Translations under genes and position numbers: made by a program | The notes under the pieces: model-generated | Databases searched by the model: none | What the model was told of the DNA's origin: nothing | What the model saw: only the letters and a program-made list of their open reading frames with translations | Shown: positions 5,391 to 13,341 of the stretch, in pieces | Layout of the letters: every line of letters starts with the position of its first letter | How positions within the stretch are numbered: the first letter of the stretch is position 1 | From: M3007 sp964481485 | Lineage (GTDB): Bacteria; Bacteroidota; Bacteroidia; Chitinophagales; Saprospiraceae | Length of the DNA: 22,369 nt | NCBI GenBank assembly: GCA_964481485.1 | Contig: CAYZVM010000092.1 | Location: 1 to 22,369 of the forward strand | Direction of reading: 5' to 3'

Positions 5391-8162
5391 CTACCACCCC
5401 TCCGCTAGCCACTTCCGTATTTCCGCCATACCCTTGTGCGTGATGCCCTCGGCTTCCAGCGCCTGAAAGTCCTCTTCCAGCACGATTTTATAGTCCTTTC
5501 CGCCGCCGTCTTTTTTGCCTTTGAGGAGCAGGTAGGCTGCTTTGGCTTTTTGGAGGTCGCCGCGCAGCAGGTGGGCGTGGCCGAGATTGGTATAGACGTA
5601 GATTTGCTCCGGAGCGAGGGCGAGACAGCGCAGGGCGGCGCGTTCGGCGAGGGGGTAGTCGAGGGCGAAGAGCGCCCACCAAGAGAGGCTGCCGTATTCT
5701 GAAACGCTTTGGTTGAAAATGCGCTCGTCAATCTCCTTGAGGCTGTCGCAGCTTACAGCAAGCAAATACCTGGCGCGAACGGTGAGTGGGTATAGTTTTT
5801 TGCTTTCGGTAGAATCTTTTACCCTTGAAATATTGCCGAATACCTGTATCCAATCCTTAAAAAAATAGGTCTTGCCCGCCATCAAATCTGCTTGCCGGAT
5901 AAGCAGTGCCTCTTCATAGTGCTTCAACGCCTGCGGGTATTTTTTCAAAGTTTCATAAAATACCCCCAGATTGCTCAAGGTCATCGCCACATTCGGCAGG
6001 AAAGCGTCGGGGTTTTTGGCGGCCAATTGCCTTCGGATGTCCAAGGCTTCGTTGTAGGCTTTTTCCGCTTCCGGCATCTTTTGATTGGCGCTGTAAAAAT
6101 TACCCAGATTGTTCAGGGTCTGCGCTAATAAAGGTAAGAATGCGTCAGGAGTGGTGTTTGAGAGGTTTCGATGAATTTTTATCGTCTCATTCCAAAACCC
6201 CTCCGCTTTATCCATTTGATTTAAACTTCGATATAAAATTGCAAGGTTACCGCAAGTGGAAGCTACTTCCGGTAGAAAGGCGTCGGGGTTTCTGGCGGCC
6301 AATTGCCTTCGGATGCTCAAGGCTTCGTTGAAGGCTTTTTCCGCTTCCGGCATCTTTTGATTGTCGAGGTAAAACGCCCCCAGATTGTTCAGGATAGTAG
6401 CCACATACGGCAGGAAGACATCGGGGTTTTTGGCAGCCAGTTGCCTTCGGATGCTTAAGGCTTCGTTGTAGGCTTTTTCCGCTTCCGGCATCTTTTGATT
6501 GTCGAGGTAAAACACCCCCAGATTGTTCAGGGTAGTAGCCACATACGGCAGGAAAGCATCGGGGTTTTTGGCGGCCAGTTCCCGGTAGATGCTCAAGGCT
6601 TCGTTGTAGGCTTTTTCAGCTTCCGGCATCTTTTGATTGTCGAGGTAAAACACCCCCAGATTGTTCAGGGTAGTAGCCACATAAGGCAGGAAAGCGTCAG
6701 GGTTTTTGACGGCCAGTTGCCGGTAGATGCTCAAGGCTTCGTTATAGGCTTTTTCCGCTTCCAGCATCTTTTGATTGGCGCTATAAAAATTGCCAACATT
6801 GTTCAGGGTGCCAGCCATATCCGGCAGGAAAGCGTCGGGTTTTTTGGTGGCCAATTGTCTTTGGATACTCAAGGCTTCGTTGTAGGCTTTTTCAGCTTCC
6901 GGCATCTTATTGTTGTCTCGGTAATACTCTCCCAGATTGTTCAGGGTAGTAGCCACATTCGGCAGGGAAGCGTCGGGGTTTTTGGCGGCCAATTGCCTTC
7001 GGATGTCCAAGGCTTCGTTGTAGGCTTTTTCCGCTTCCGGCATCTTTTGATTGTCGCGGTAAAAATTGCCCAGATTGTTCAGGATGCTAGCCACATCCGG
7101 CAGAAAAGCGTCGGAGTTTTTGTCTGAAAGAATTCGATAACCACTCAAAGCTTCCGAAAAGGCATTTTCCGCTTCTTTCATTCGGTTATTATTCTTGTAA
7201 AGAATGCCGAGGCTATTCAAAAAAGCAGCGCGTTGTGCGCCGGATTTGGCCAATGTCAGGCATTTTTCATACAGCAAAATAGCCCGCTGGTGCTGGTTTT
7301 GTGCGTCAAGAAAATAGGCTACCTCCCACAGGTTGTCCAAGTTGGTGCTGTCCTTATCTATCGCTTCCAGATAGTTTTTGTACGCAAGCGGAAACTGAAA
7401 ATCGGCGACAAGCAGCCGGGCGCGAATCATGTAGTTTTCCACCCCTTGCTGCCGAGCCCGTTTTACTTTTTCTTCTTGGGTGAGCATATTTTCCCAAAAT
7501 TCTTCGAGTTTTTCGTCCGGCATGAGAGCGAGGGCGGCCTTCACATCGCCTTCGTCGCGGAATTTTTTGAGCGCGAGTTGGGCAAACTCGGAGGCTTGGT
7601 CGAGATCCACCTGCGCCAACTTGGCAGCGAGTTCATCTTTGTTTTTTCGCAATTCTTCGATTTCGCCGTTTTGCTGCCCGATGAATTTGGTCAGCCCGGC
7701 GCGCTCATCTTCCGTGAGTTTTTGGGTTTGCAGCCGGGCAATAGAGTCGAGTAAAGCCTTGTTCGCCTGACTGATGCGTTTTTCGATGGCCTTTTCGTAG
7801 TCGGCCTTGCGGCTGTCGAAATCGCTGTTTTTGATGATGGCGATTTTGATGGGTTCGCCCTCGTCGGCGGGGACAGCGTAGGTGAAAATGGTGGGATTCG
7901 GGCCGAGTATTTGGTGGCCGTCTTTGCTCACAATGAGTTCGAGGCGGTCGCCGGGCTTTACGCCAGTGATGCGCAATTCGAATATACCCGCGTCGGTGCC
8001 TAGCTCTACGGTGTTGCCGCCGCTGAGCGGGGTGATTTTGGCAAATTTTTCGGGTCGCGGCGGGTCGTAACTGTGGTTGAAAACGACGCAACGAATCGTG
8101 CGCTGGGCAAAAAGGCCGGAAAAAACGGGCAGCAAGAGCAGGAAGAAAGAAAGTTGTTTCAT
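5391..8162 (-). CDS. Secreted TPR protein with carboxypeptidase-regulatory-like N-terminus
   Basis: This is a 923-aa protein. Residues 1-19 are a clear signal peptide (hydrophobic run ending LFAQ). Residues about 20-110 look like a beta-sandwich of the carboxypeptidase-regulatory type. Residues about 115-200 are a charged coiled coil (KADYEKAIEKRIS..., GEIEELRKNKDELAAKLAQ). TPR-like helices follow from about 240. From N316 there are ten consecutive 46-aa units (starts 316, 362, 408 ... 730) built on NNLGxFYxDNQKMPEAEKAY and NEALSIRRQL..KNPDAFLP. This is the long-helix TPR form seen in kinesin-light-chain-like repeats. Units 2-7 and 9 are nearly identical; unit 8 is divergent. More TPR helices end the protein. 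It lies 249 bp downstream of the EAD11 membrane gene in the same direction. A scaffold role in the periplasm or at the outer membrane is inferred; no enzymatic domain and no type IX sorting tail is visible. Confidence 0.85.
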   Translation of the reverse strand: MKQLSFFLLLLPVFSGLFAQRTIRCVVFNHSYDPPRPEKFAKITPLSGGNTVELGTDAGIFELRITGVKPGDRLELIVSKDGHQILGPNPTIFTYAVPADEGEPIKIAIIKNSDFDSRKADYEKAIEKRISQANKALLDSIARLQTQKLTEDERAGLTKFIGQQNGEIEELRKNKDELAAKLAQVDLDQASEFAQLALKKFRDEGDVKAALALMPDEKLEEFWENMLTQEEKVKRARQQGVENYMIRARLLVADFQFPLAYKNYLEAIDKDSTNLDNLWEVAYFLDAQNQHQRAILLYEKCLTLAKSGAQRAAFLNSLGILYKNNNRMKEAENAFSEALSGYRILSDKNSDAFLPDVASILNNLGNFYRDNQKMPEAEKAYNEALDIRRQLAAKNPDASLPNVATTLNNLGEYYRDNNKMPEAEKAYNEALSIQRQLATKKPDAFLPDMAGTLNNVGNFYSANQKMLEAEKAYNEALSIYRQLAVKNPDAFLPYVATTLNNLGVFYLDNQKMPEAEKAYNEALSIYRELAAKNPDAFLPYVATTLNNLGVFYLDNQKMPEAEKAYNEALSIRRQLAAKNPDVFLPYVATILNNLGAFYLDNQKMPEAEKAFNEALSIRRQLAARNPDAFLPEVASTCGNLAILYRSLNQMDKAEGFWNETIKIHRNLSNTTPDAFLPLLAQTLNNLGNFYSANQKMPEAEKAYNEALDIRRQLAAKNPDAFLPNVAMTLSNLGVFYETLKKYPQALKHYEEALLIRQADLMAGKTYFFKDWIQVFGNISRVKDSTESKKLYPLTVRARYLLAVSCDSLKEIDERIFNQSVSEYGSLSWWALFALDYPLAERAALRCLALAPEQIYVYTNLGHAHLLRGDLQKAKAAYLLLKGKKDGGGKDYKIVLEEDFQALEAEGITHKGMAEIRKWLAEGW
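5976..7217 (-). repeat. 138-bp tandem repeat array encoding 46-aa TPR units
   Basis: Nine in-frame units of exactly 138 bp encode residues 316-729 of the TPR protein; a tenth, degenerate unit follows to about 5840. Units 5 and 6 are almost identical at the DNA level over the AGGCTTTTTC(C/A)GCTTCCGGCAT segment and its surroundings. Unit 8 (about 6114-6251) is clearly older, while unit 9 again resembles unit 2. This is a signature of recent duplication or gene conversion. Confidence 0.85.
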
Positions 8163-8226
8163 TGGAAAAGGTTGTTGAGTAAGGGTATCACTTTTACGGT
8201 TTCACTTTTTAAACTAATATCCTACG

Positions 8227-8362
8227 TTGTCATCCTGAACGAAGTGAAGGATCTACACAACTTTCGCTTCTTCGGGTGTTTCAAAAGAAGTCACTCACTT
8301 TTTTTGCTTCATCTCGCTTGAATTGGACTTTTGTAGTTCCTTCACTTCGTTCAGGATGACAA
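8227..8362. repeat. Dispersed 24-bp inverted repeat (TCATCCTGAACGAAGTGAAGG type)
   Basis: A 24-bp arm at 8227-8250 (beginning TTGTCATCCTGAACG) has a perfect reverse complement at 8339-8362, with an 88-bp spacer. The sequence belongs to a short repeat type (GTCATCCTGA..GAAG.GAAGGATC) seen scattered between genes in many unrelated bacteria. It lies between the EAD11 gene and the TPR gene. If transcribed it would fold into a long perfect stem. It has no terminal duplication or transposase, so it is not a full insertion sequence. Confidence 0.75.
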
Positions 8363-8411
8363 GCCGCATTATTAGAATATTGGGTGAAACGGTACAAATA
8401 AGACTCTTGCT

Positions 8412-9521
8412 CTATTTTGAATTGGAAATCATCGAAAAATTCATCGCGCCGGAAGCAGGCCATACCTCGGGGTGTGCAGGCTGAAACCCTTTGGCGGTGG
8501 CATGGAGCAAATAATGCGTCTTTTGGAGATGGGGCGGAATGCGCAAATCGTAATTCCCGGCAGCGTCGGTGGTGTCGAAACGACCTTCTACTTCTACCAC
8601 CACGCCGGGAAATACCTGTTTGCGCGAATCAGTGATTTTTCCAAAAACCCGTTCGAGCGAGCCATCCGGCACCACATCAAACACAACCGAGGGCGGCGCG
8701 ATGAGCAGCGAATCTTTGGCTGGCTGGTAGTATTCTGCCTTCCAGCGTACAGGCACTCGTGTCCCAATAAGTTCTGGCGACAGGTTTTTGAAATCGGCCA
8801 CACCCGCTTCCGAGAACTTGCCTTTGAGCCACTCGTTTTTGTTCCAAATCTCCAATTCTACATCTTTTAATGGCGGGTAATTGGCCGAAGGAGCCAATGC
8901 GCGCACCTGCACGGCAAGGGCAAACGGTGCATCTTCTTTGGCGGGATTCACCAAAAACACCAGCACAAACGCCGCGAGCGCCCCGCCTGCTTTCACGGTG
9001 TTGCCGACCTCAAAATTCAAAAATCCCGGCAAAGTGGCGGCCACGCCTGCGGCGGCAAGGGCGAGCAGGGTTTTGGACAAGTCGTTGTTCTGCTGTGCCC
9101 AGCCCGGCACGAGCAGCGAGATGGCGAGCAACACGGCGAAGGCTGCCACGCTGAACCAGAAAGGCATTTTGGATGGAAGCCTGCCGTCGCCAGTGCCGGT
9201 GTGGGGCAAAGATTTTCCATCGCCCGTGCCGGAAAAAACGGGCGAACCGCTGGGCGGCAAAACGCCACTACCCGTGGGAGCGCTGTCTGGCAACTGCTCC
9301 ACCACGGCCAGCAAGGCGTGCGTGATTTGGTTGCGGCGGAGTTCGAGTTCGCGGAAAGACTCTATGCCTTTGATTTCCTGACTTTTGTACTCGCTGAACC
9401 GGGACGACAGCAGCACGACGTCCTGCTGGAAGCGCGTATCGTGGGTGAGGGCAAGCATTTCCCGGATGGCCTCGTCGAGGCGGTTTTCGGCAATGAGTTG
9501 GCGGAGTTGCGCTTTAGGCAT
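8412..9521 (-). CDS. Membrane protein with N-terminal effector-associated domain 11 (EAD11)
   Basis: This is a 369-aa protein. Residues 4-78 match the EAD11 pattern: LRQLIAENRLDEAIREML, then DVVLLSSRFSEYKSQE, then ELRRNQITHALLAVVEQL. EADs are small helical, death-fold-like adaptor domains that Aravind and colleagues described in bacterial conflict systems. They link sensors to effectors carrying the same EAD. Residues 80-118 are a Gly/Pro/Ser linker with a duplicated GTGDG motif. Three membrane helices follow (about 120-140, 149-170, 176-193). Residues 200-369 carry two beta-rich segments; the second (GKITDSRKQVFPGVVVEVEG...DAAGNYDLRIP) is a carboxypeptidase-regulatory-like domain. With an N-in start and three helices the C-part would be periplasmic. 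A good -7 box lies at 9546-9553. Domain calls are by eye; the cognate effector is not in the window. Confidence 0.75.
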   Translation of the reverse strand: MPKAQLRQLIAENRLDEAIREMLALTHDTRFQQDVVLLSSRFSEYKSQEIKGIESFRELELRRNQITHALLAVVEQLPDSAPTGSGVLPPSGSPVFSGTGDGKSLPHTGTGDGRLPSKMPFWFSVAAFAVLLAISLLVPGWAQQNNDLSKTLLALAAAGVAATLPGFLNFEVGNTVKAGGALAAFVLVFLVNPAKEDAPFALAVQVRALAPSANYPPLKDVELEIWNKNEWLKGKFSEAGVADFKNLSPELIGTRVPVRWKAEYYQPAKDSLLIAPPSVVFDVVPDGSLERVFGKITDSRKQVFPGVVVEVEGRFDTTDAAGNYDLRIPPHLQKTHYLLHATAKGFQPAHPEVWPASGAMNFSMISNSK

Positions 9522-9545
9522 TGGCAGGTGGGTTTTGTATTATGG

Positions 9546-9553
9546 CAAATGTA
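9546..9553 (-). promoter_or_regulatory. -7 box of the EAD11 gene
   Basis: Read leftward this is TACATTTG, a full match to TAnnTTTG, 24 nt before the ATG at 9521. The region that should hold the -33 element lies next to the palindromic operator at 9582-9607, so the metal regulator could affect this promoter too. No clear TTG box was found at the ideal distance. Confidence 0.55.
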
Positions 9554-9581
9554 GAAATAGGAAGTTGAAAATTTTTTTCTC

Positions 9582-9607
9582 AAATTTTTAGACAAGTCTA
9601 AAAATTT
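9582..9607. promoter_or_regulatory. Perfect 26-bp palindromic operator of the MntR/DtxR type
   Basis: AAATTTTTAGAC (9582-9593) and GTCTAAAAATTT (9596-9607) are exact reverse complements around a central AA. The core TTTAGAC-aa-GTCTAAA closely resembles known operators of manganese-dependent DtxR-family regulators. It ends 4 nt before the -7 box of the regulator gene, covering its -33 position, so metal-dependent autorepression of the regulator and transporter is expected. Confidence 0.8.
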
Positions 9608-9611
9608 AAAA

Positions 9612-9619
9612 TAACTTTG
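9612..9619 (+). promoter_or_regulatory. -7 box of the regulator-transporter operon
   Basis: TAACTTTG is a full match to TAnnTTTG, about 52 nt before the regulator start. The -33 region overlaps the left arm of the palindrome, which fits repression by steric block. Confidence 0.65.
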
Positions 9620-9670
9620 CCTCAAAATATTTTCAGGCCCTAAAGGCGGCCCAATGACCTTAATGACGCA

Positions 9671-10339
9671 ATGACATTCATGGTAACACAAGCAGAAGAA
9701 AACCACCTCAAAGCCATTTTCAAAATCGGCGAAAAAGATGGCAAACCCGCGCTCACCAACGCCATCGCCGCGTTGATGCAAACCTCCGCCGCGTCGGTGA
9801 CGGATATGCTCAAACGACTGGCAGACAAGGGTTTGATTACTTATGAAAAATACCGCGGTGTGCAGCTGACCGAGGAAGGCAACCGCCTCGCCACCGCGCT
9901 CATCCGCAAACACCGCCTCTGGGAAGTGTTCCTCACCGAAAAACTCGGCTTCTCCTGGGACGAGGTGCACGAACTGGCCGAACAACTCGAACACGTGCAG
10001 GGCAACGACCTTGTGAGCCGCCTCGATGCCTTCCTCGGTCACCCGAAATTCGACCCGCACGGCGACCCTATCCCCGATGCCGAGGGGCGCTGGACTTTCC
10101 GAAAACAAGCCCCACTCGCCACCCTCCAGCCCGGCGACCGGGGCGTGGTGACCGGCGTGGACGAACACAGCGCGACATTTCTCCAATATCTCGACCAAAT
10201 CGGCATCGCGCTCGGCACTTCACTCGAATTGCTCGAACGATTCCCCTACGACCAGTCCGTGCGCGTCCGTATGAGCGATGGCCACGAACTCGTGCTGAGC
10301 GACAAAGTGACGCAGAATCTTTTTGTCAAGATTTCGTAA
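9671..10339 (+). CDS. mntR: DtxR/MntR-family metal-dependent transcriptional regulator
   Basis: This is a 222-aa protein with an N-terminal winged helix (about 5-65, with ASVTDMLKRLADKGLITYEKYRGVQLTEEG). A metal-binding dimerisation domain follows, with the usual residues in EENHLKAI, LIRKHRLWEVFL and WDEVHELAEQLEH. The conserved GHPKFDPHGDPIP phrase comes next, and a C-terminal FeoA/SH3-like domain occupies about 150-222. The start could be M1 (9671) or M4 (9680); the second fits family N-termini better. Known members bind Mn2+ or Fe2+ and repress uptake genes. A perfect palindrome sits at the promoter and the next gene, 36 bp on, is an NRAMP transporter. This points to manganese (MntR-like) rather than general iron control, although iron cannot be excluded. 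Confidence 0.87.
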   Translation: MTFMVTQAEENHLKAIFKIGEKDGKPALTNAIAALMQTSAASVTDMLKRLADKGLITYEKYRGVQLTEEGNRLATALIRKHRLWEVFLTEKLGFSWDEVHELAEQLEHVQGNDLVSRLDAFLGHPKFDPHGDPIPDAEGRWTFRKQAPLATLQPGDRGVVTGVDEHSATFLQYLDQIGIALGTSLELLERFPYDQSVRVRMSDGHELVLSDKVTQNLFVKIS

Positions 10340-10375
10340 ACCCAACTTTCCGAAAGTTCATCTAACCGCAAGAAA

Positions 10376-12249
10376 ATGAGCAAAATATCCAACACCGACG
10401 TATCGCTGTCCGAAGTGCACGGCTCCGTCGAAACCAATGTGAAAGGTGGATTTTGGCGGCGGCTTTTTGCTTTTCTCGGCCCTGCCTATCTGGTCAGCGT
10501 GGGCTACATGGATCCCGGCAACTGGGCGACCGACCTCGCGGGAGGTAGCCGTTTTGGCTACCAATTGTTGTGGGTGCTGCTGATGTCCAACCTCATCGCA
10601 CTGCTGCTGCAAAGCCTGAGCGCCCGGCTCGGTGTGGTGGCGCGGCGCGATTTGGCGCAAGCATCCCGCGAACTCTATCACCCGGCAGCCAATATTTTCA
10701 ACTACATCCTCGCCGAAATCGCCATCGCCGCCACCGATTTGGCCGAGGTGGTGGGCATGGCCATTGGCCTCCAGTTGCTTTTTGGCATTCCGCTGACTTG
10801 GGGTGTGGCCATCAGCGTGCTCGACGCATTTCTGTTGTTGTTTCTTATGCAATTGGGTGTCAGGAAGTTGGAGGCATTTATTCTCGGCCTCGTGTTGATT
10901 ATCGGCGGCGCGTTCGCGGTGCAGATGTTTTTGGCCAAACCCGTGCTGAGCGAAGTGGCGACGGGTTTTATTCCGTCCATCACCAACACGGAGGCACTGT
11001 TCATCGCCATCGGTATCATCGGCGCTACGGTGATGCCGCACAATCTCTACCTCCATTCGGCGCTGGTACAAACCCGCAAAATTGACCGCACCACGCCCGG
11101 CATCCGACGCGCCATCAAGTACAATATCATTGACTCAGCCATCGCGCTCAATCTGGCGTTATTTGTCAATGCTGCGATTTTGATTCTGGCTGCTGCCGTT
11201 TTTCATAAAAGCGGCTATACTGGCGTGTCGGAAATTCAGGACGCGCATCGGCTACTGGAGCCGTTGTTGGGTAAAAGTTACGCGCCTGTTTTGTTTGCCA
11301 TCGCACTCATAGCCGCCGGGCAAAGCAGCACCGTCACGGGGACGCTGGCCGGCCAAATCGTGATGGAAGGGTACTTGCATCTGCGCATCGCCCCTTGGTT
11401 GCGGCGCATCATCACGCGGTTGTTGGCGGTGATTCCGGCCATTTTGGTCATCACGATTATGGGCGAATCGGCTACGGGCGACATGCTCATTTTGAGCCAA
11501 GTTATCCTGAGTATGCAGTTGGGTTTTGCCGTCATTCCGCTACTTCATTATGTGAGCGACAAAAAGAGGATGGGTCAATTTGCCATCAGATTTTGGGCAA
11601 AATTGGGTGGCTGGGTCAGTGCGGCTATCATCGTGGCGCTGAATGTGAATTTGGTGATTCAACAGGTGGGCAGCTGGCTTGAATCGGCTGGCCCATACAC
11701 TTGGGCAATTCAATTCCTTGTCATTCCGGCGCTGCTGTTTGCCGCCGGGATGTTGGGTTACATCACACTGCGCCCGATGTTGTTCCGTTTGCCGGAGAAA
11801 AAAGCGCCCATGCCGCATGGAGATTTCAAAGGTATTTCGGAAATAAAACCACCTGAATACAAACAAATTGCCGTCTCGCTCGACTTCTCGGAAGCCGACA
11901 AAAAAACGCTGGAACACGCGCTGCACATCGGTGGCAAATCAGCCAAATATATACTCATCCATGCCGTAGAAACGGCGGGCGCTTGGGTGATGGGCAGCGA
12001 AATCCAAGATTTAGAAACGCGGATCGACGTGCAGAATTTGGAACAATACGCGCAAAACCTGCGCGACCTCGGCTACCAATGCGAGGCGTTTATCGGCTAT
12101 GGCGCGGCCAAAAAAGCGATTCCGCTGCTCGTGAACGAAAACGGGGCCGATCTGCTGGTGATGGGTGCGCACGGCCACAAGGCGCTCAAAGATTTGGTGT
12201 TCGGCACCACTATCGGAGCGGTGCGCCACGCGGTGAAGATTCCGGTGCT
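10376..12249 (+). CDS. mntH: NRAMP metal transporter fused to a universal stress protein domain (3' end in gap)
   Basis: 625 codons are visible before the N gap. Residues about 25-480 form an NRAMP/MntH-type proton-coupled divalent metal transporter with about 11 membrane helices. The TM1 motif D46-P-G-N49 and the TM6 motif A217-T-V-M220-P-H-N are intact, which are the residues that coordinate Mn2+/Fe2+. The soluble tail (about 496-624) is a universal stress protein domain: it starts YKQIAVSLDFSEADKK and ends with the ATP-binding signature G597-x2-G600-x9-G610-T. The frame reaches KIPVL just before the gap, which is only a few residues short of a normal Usp end. It follows mntR by 36 bp in one operon. 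The apparent open frame across the gap into the next gene is an artefact. Confidence 0.88.
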
Positions 12250-12349
12250 NNNNNNNNNNNNNNNNNNNNNNNNNNNNNNNNNNNNNNNNNNNNNNNNNNN
12301 NNNNNNNNNNNNNNNNNNNNNNNNNNNNNNNNNNNNNNNNNNNNNNNNN
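12250..12349. other. Scaffold gap (100 N)
   Basis: Exactly 100 N are present, a standard placeholder for a gap of unknown size. It removes the last codons of the transporter and possibly the promoter or true start of the polyprenyl synthetase. Reading frames through it carry no meaning. Confidence 0.95.
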
Positions 12350-13324
12350 ATGCACACCCTTCCTCAATTGCTCTCCAAAATCGCGGAATTCGCGGCTCGA
12401 AATCCATTCCCCGACAGCCCCCGCGAACTTTATGAACCATGCGACTATATTCTCACGCTCGGCGGCAAACGCCTCCGCCCGGCGCTGTTGCTCATGGGGT
12501 ACGAGCTTTTCCGCGACGATGTGGAGCAGGCACTCCCGGCGGCTTGGGCAATCGAGTTGTTCCACAACTTCTCGCTCATGCACGACGACATCATGGACGC
12601 CGCGCCCCTGCGCCGGGGCCAGCCGACCGTTCATTCCAAATGGAATGCCAGCACCGGCATCCTCAGCGGCGACGTGATGCTGATATACGCCTACCGTTTT
12701 CTGGGGCTTATTGATGCCGAAATATCGCCGGCGCTCGTCAACGGATTCAGCGGCATGGCGACAGAAGTGTGCGAAGGCCAGCAGATGGACATGAATTTTG
12801 AAACGCGCTCGGATGTGAGTGTGGAAGAGTATATCCGCATGATAGAATTGAAAACAGCCGTTTTGCTTGGCTTTGCGGTGTCGGCAGGGGCGTTTTGTGC
12901 TCGCGCAGATTGGCCTGCTTCGGAGCGCCTTGAGCGTTTTGGCCGTTTGGCGGGCATTGCGTTCCAAATTCAGGACGATTTGCTGGATACTTACGGCGAC
13001 CCAGCGAAGTTCGGCAAGCAGGTGGGCGGTGATATTTTGCAAAACAAAAAGACCCTCCTTGTGCTGAAAACGCTCGAAGTCGCGCCAGAAGCCGACCGCC
13101 AAGAATTGCGCCATTGGATGCAAACGGGAGCCGATAACCCCGACGAAAAGGTGGCCGCCGTGCGCGCCATTTTTGACCGGAATGGTATTCCTGAATTGGT
13201 TTCGACTGAGAAAAAGCAGTATCAGGAAAAAGCATTTTGGTATTTGGACGGGGTGGCCGTCTCGCATGAACGAAAAGCGATTTTATGGAAAACGGTGGAG
13301 GATTTGTTGGAAAGGGAAAGTTGA
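12350..13324 (+). CDS. Polyprenyl diphosphate synthase (trans-isoprenyl transferase)
   Basis: 324 aa are visible from an ATG that directly abuts the gap; an earlier start inside the gap is possible, but the length and the N-terminal sequence already fit the family. The conserved GGKRLRPALLLM block is followed by the first aspartate-rich motif D79-D80-I-M-D83 with LRRGQPTVH, and the second motif QDDLLD at D209-D213 with FGKQVGGDI. Known enzymes condense isopentenyl diphosphate with allylic diphosphates via Mg2+ held by these aspartates. The residue five positions before the first motif is Phe (F-S-L-M-H-DD) and the motif has no insertion. This resembles chain-limiting patterns of C20 synthases, so a geranylgeranyl-type product is a tentative inference. 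It ends 13 bp from the converging esterase gene. Confidence 0.88.
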   Translation: MHTLPQLLSKIAEFAARNPFPDSPRELYEPCDYILTLGGKRLRPALLLMGYELFRDDVEQALPAAWAIELFHNFSLMHDDIMDAAPLRRGQPTVHSKWNASTGILSGDVMLIYAYRFLGLIDAEISPALVNGFSGMATEVCEGQQMDMNFETRSDVSVEEYIRMIELKTAVLLGFAVSAGAFCARADWPASERLERFGRLAGIAFQIQDDLLDTYGDPAKFGKQVGGDILQNKKTLLVLKTLEVAPEADRQELRHWMQTGADNPDEKVAAVRAIFDRNGIPELVSTEKKQYQEKAFWYLDGVAVSHERKAILWKTVEDLLERES

Positions 13325-13341
13325 AAAAGCGTTTTTTTCAA
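13321..13341. terminator. AT-rich inverted repeat at the convergent gene ends
   Basis: TTGAAAAA (13321-13328) and TTTTTCAA (13334-13341) are exact reverse complements around GCGTT. They overlap the stop codons of both converging genes. An A-tract/T-tract stem of this kind could act as a weak bidirectional terminator; the low GC of the stem limits confidence. Confidence 0.3.

Noticed and set aside
5976..7217. CRISPR-like or satellite repeat
   Set aside because: The 138-bp period is an exact multiple of three, encodes 46-aa TPR units in one open frame, and has no spacers.
8227..8362. Insertion sequence or MITE with full mobility signals
   Set aside because: The arms are complementary, but no target-site duplication or transposase fragment is seen, so it is listed only as a dispersed inverted repeat.
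10376..13324. Single fused transporter-Usp-polyprenyl synthase protein
   Set aside because: The join passes through 100 N of arbitrary length. The Usp domain is complete up to its usual end and the synthase starts at its own normal N-terminus.
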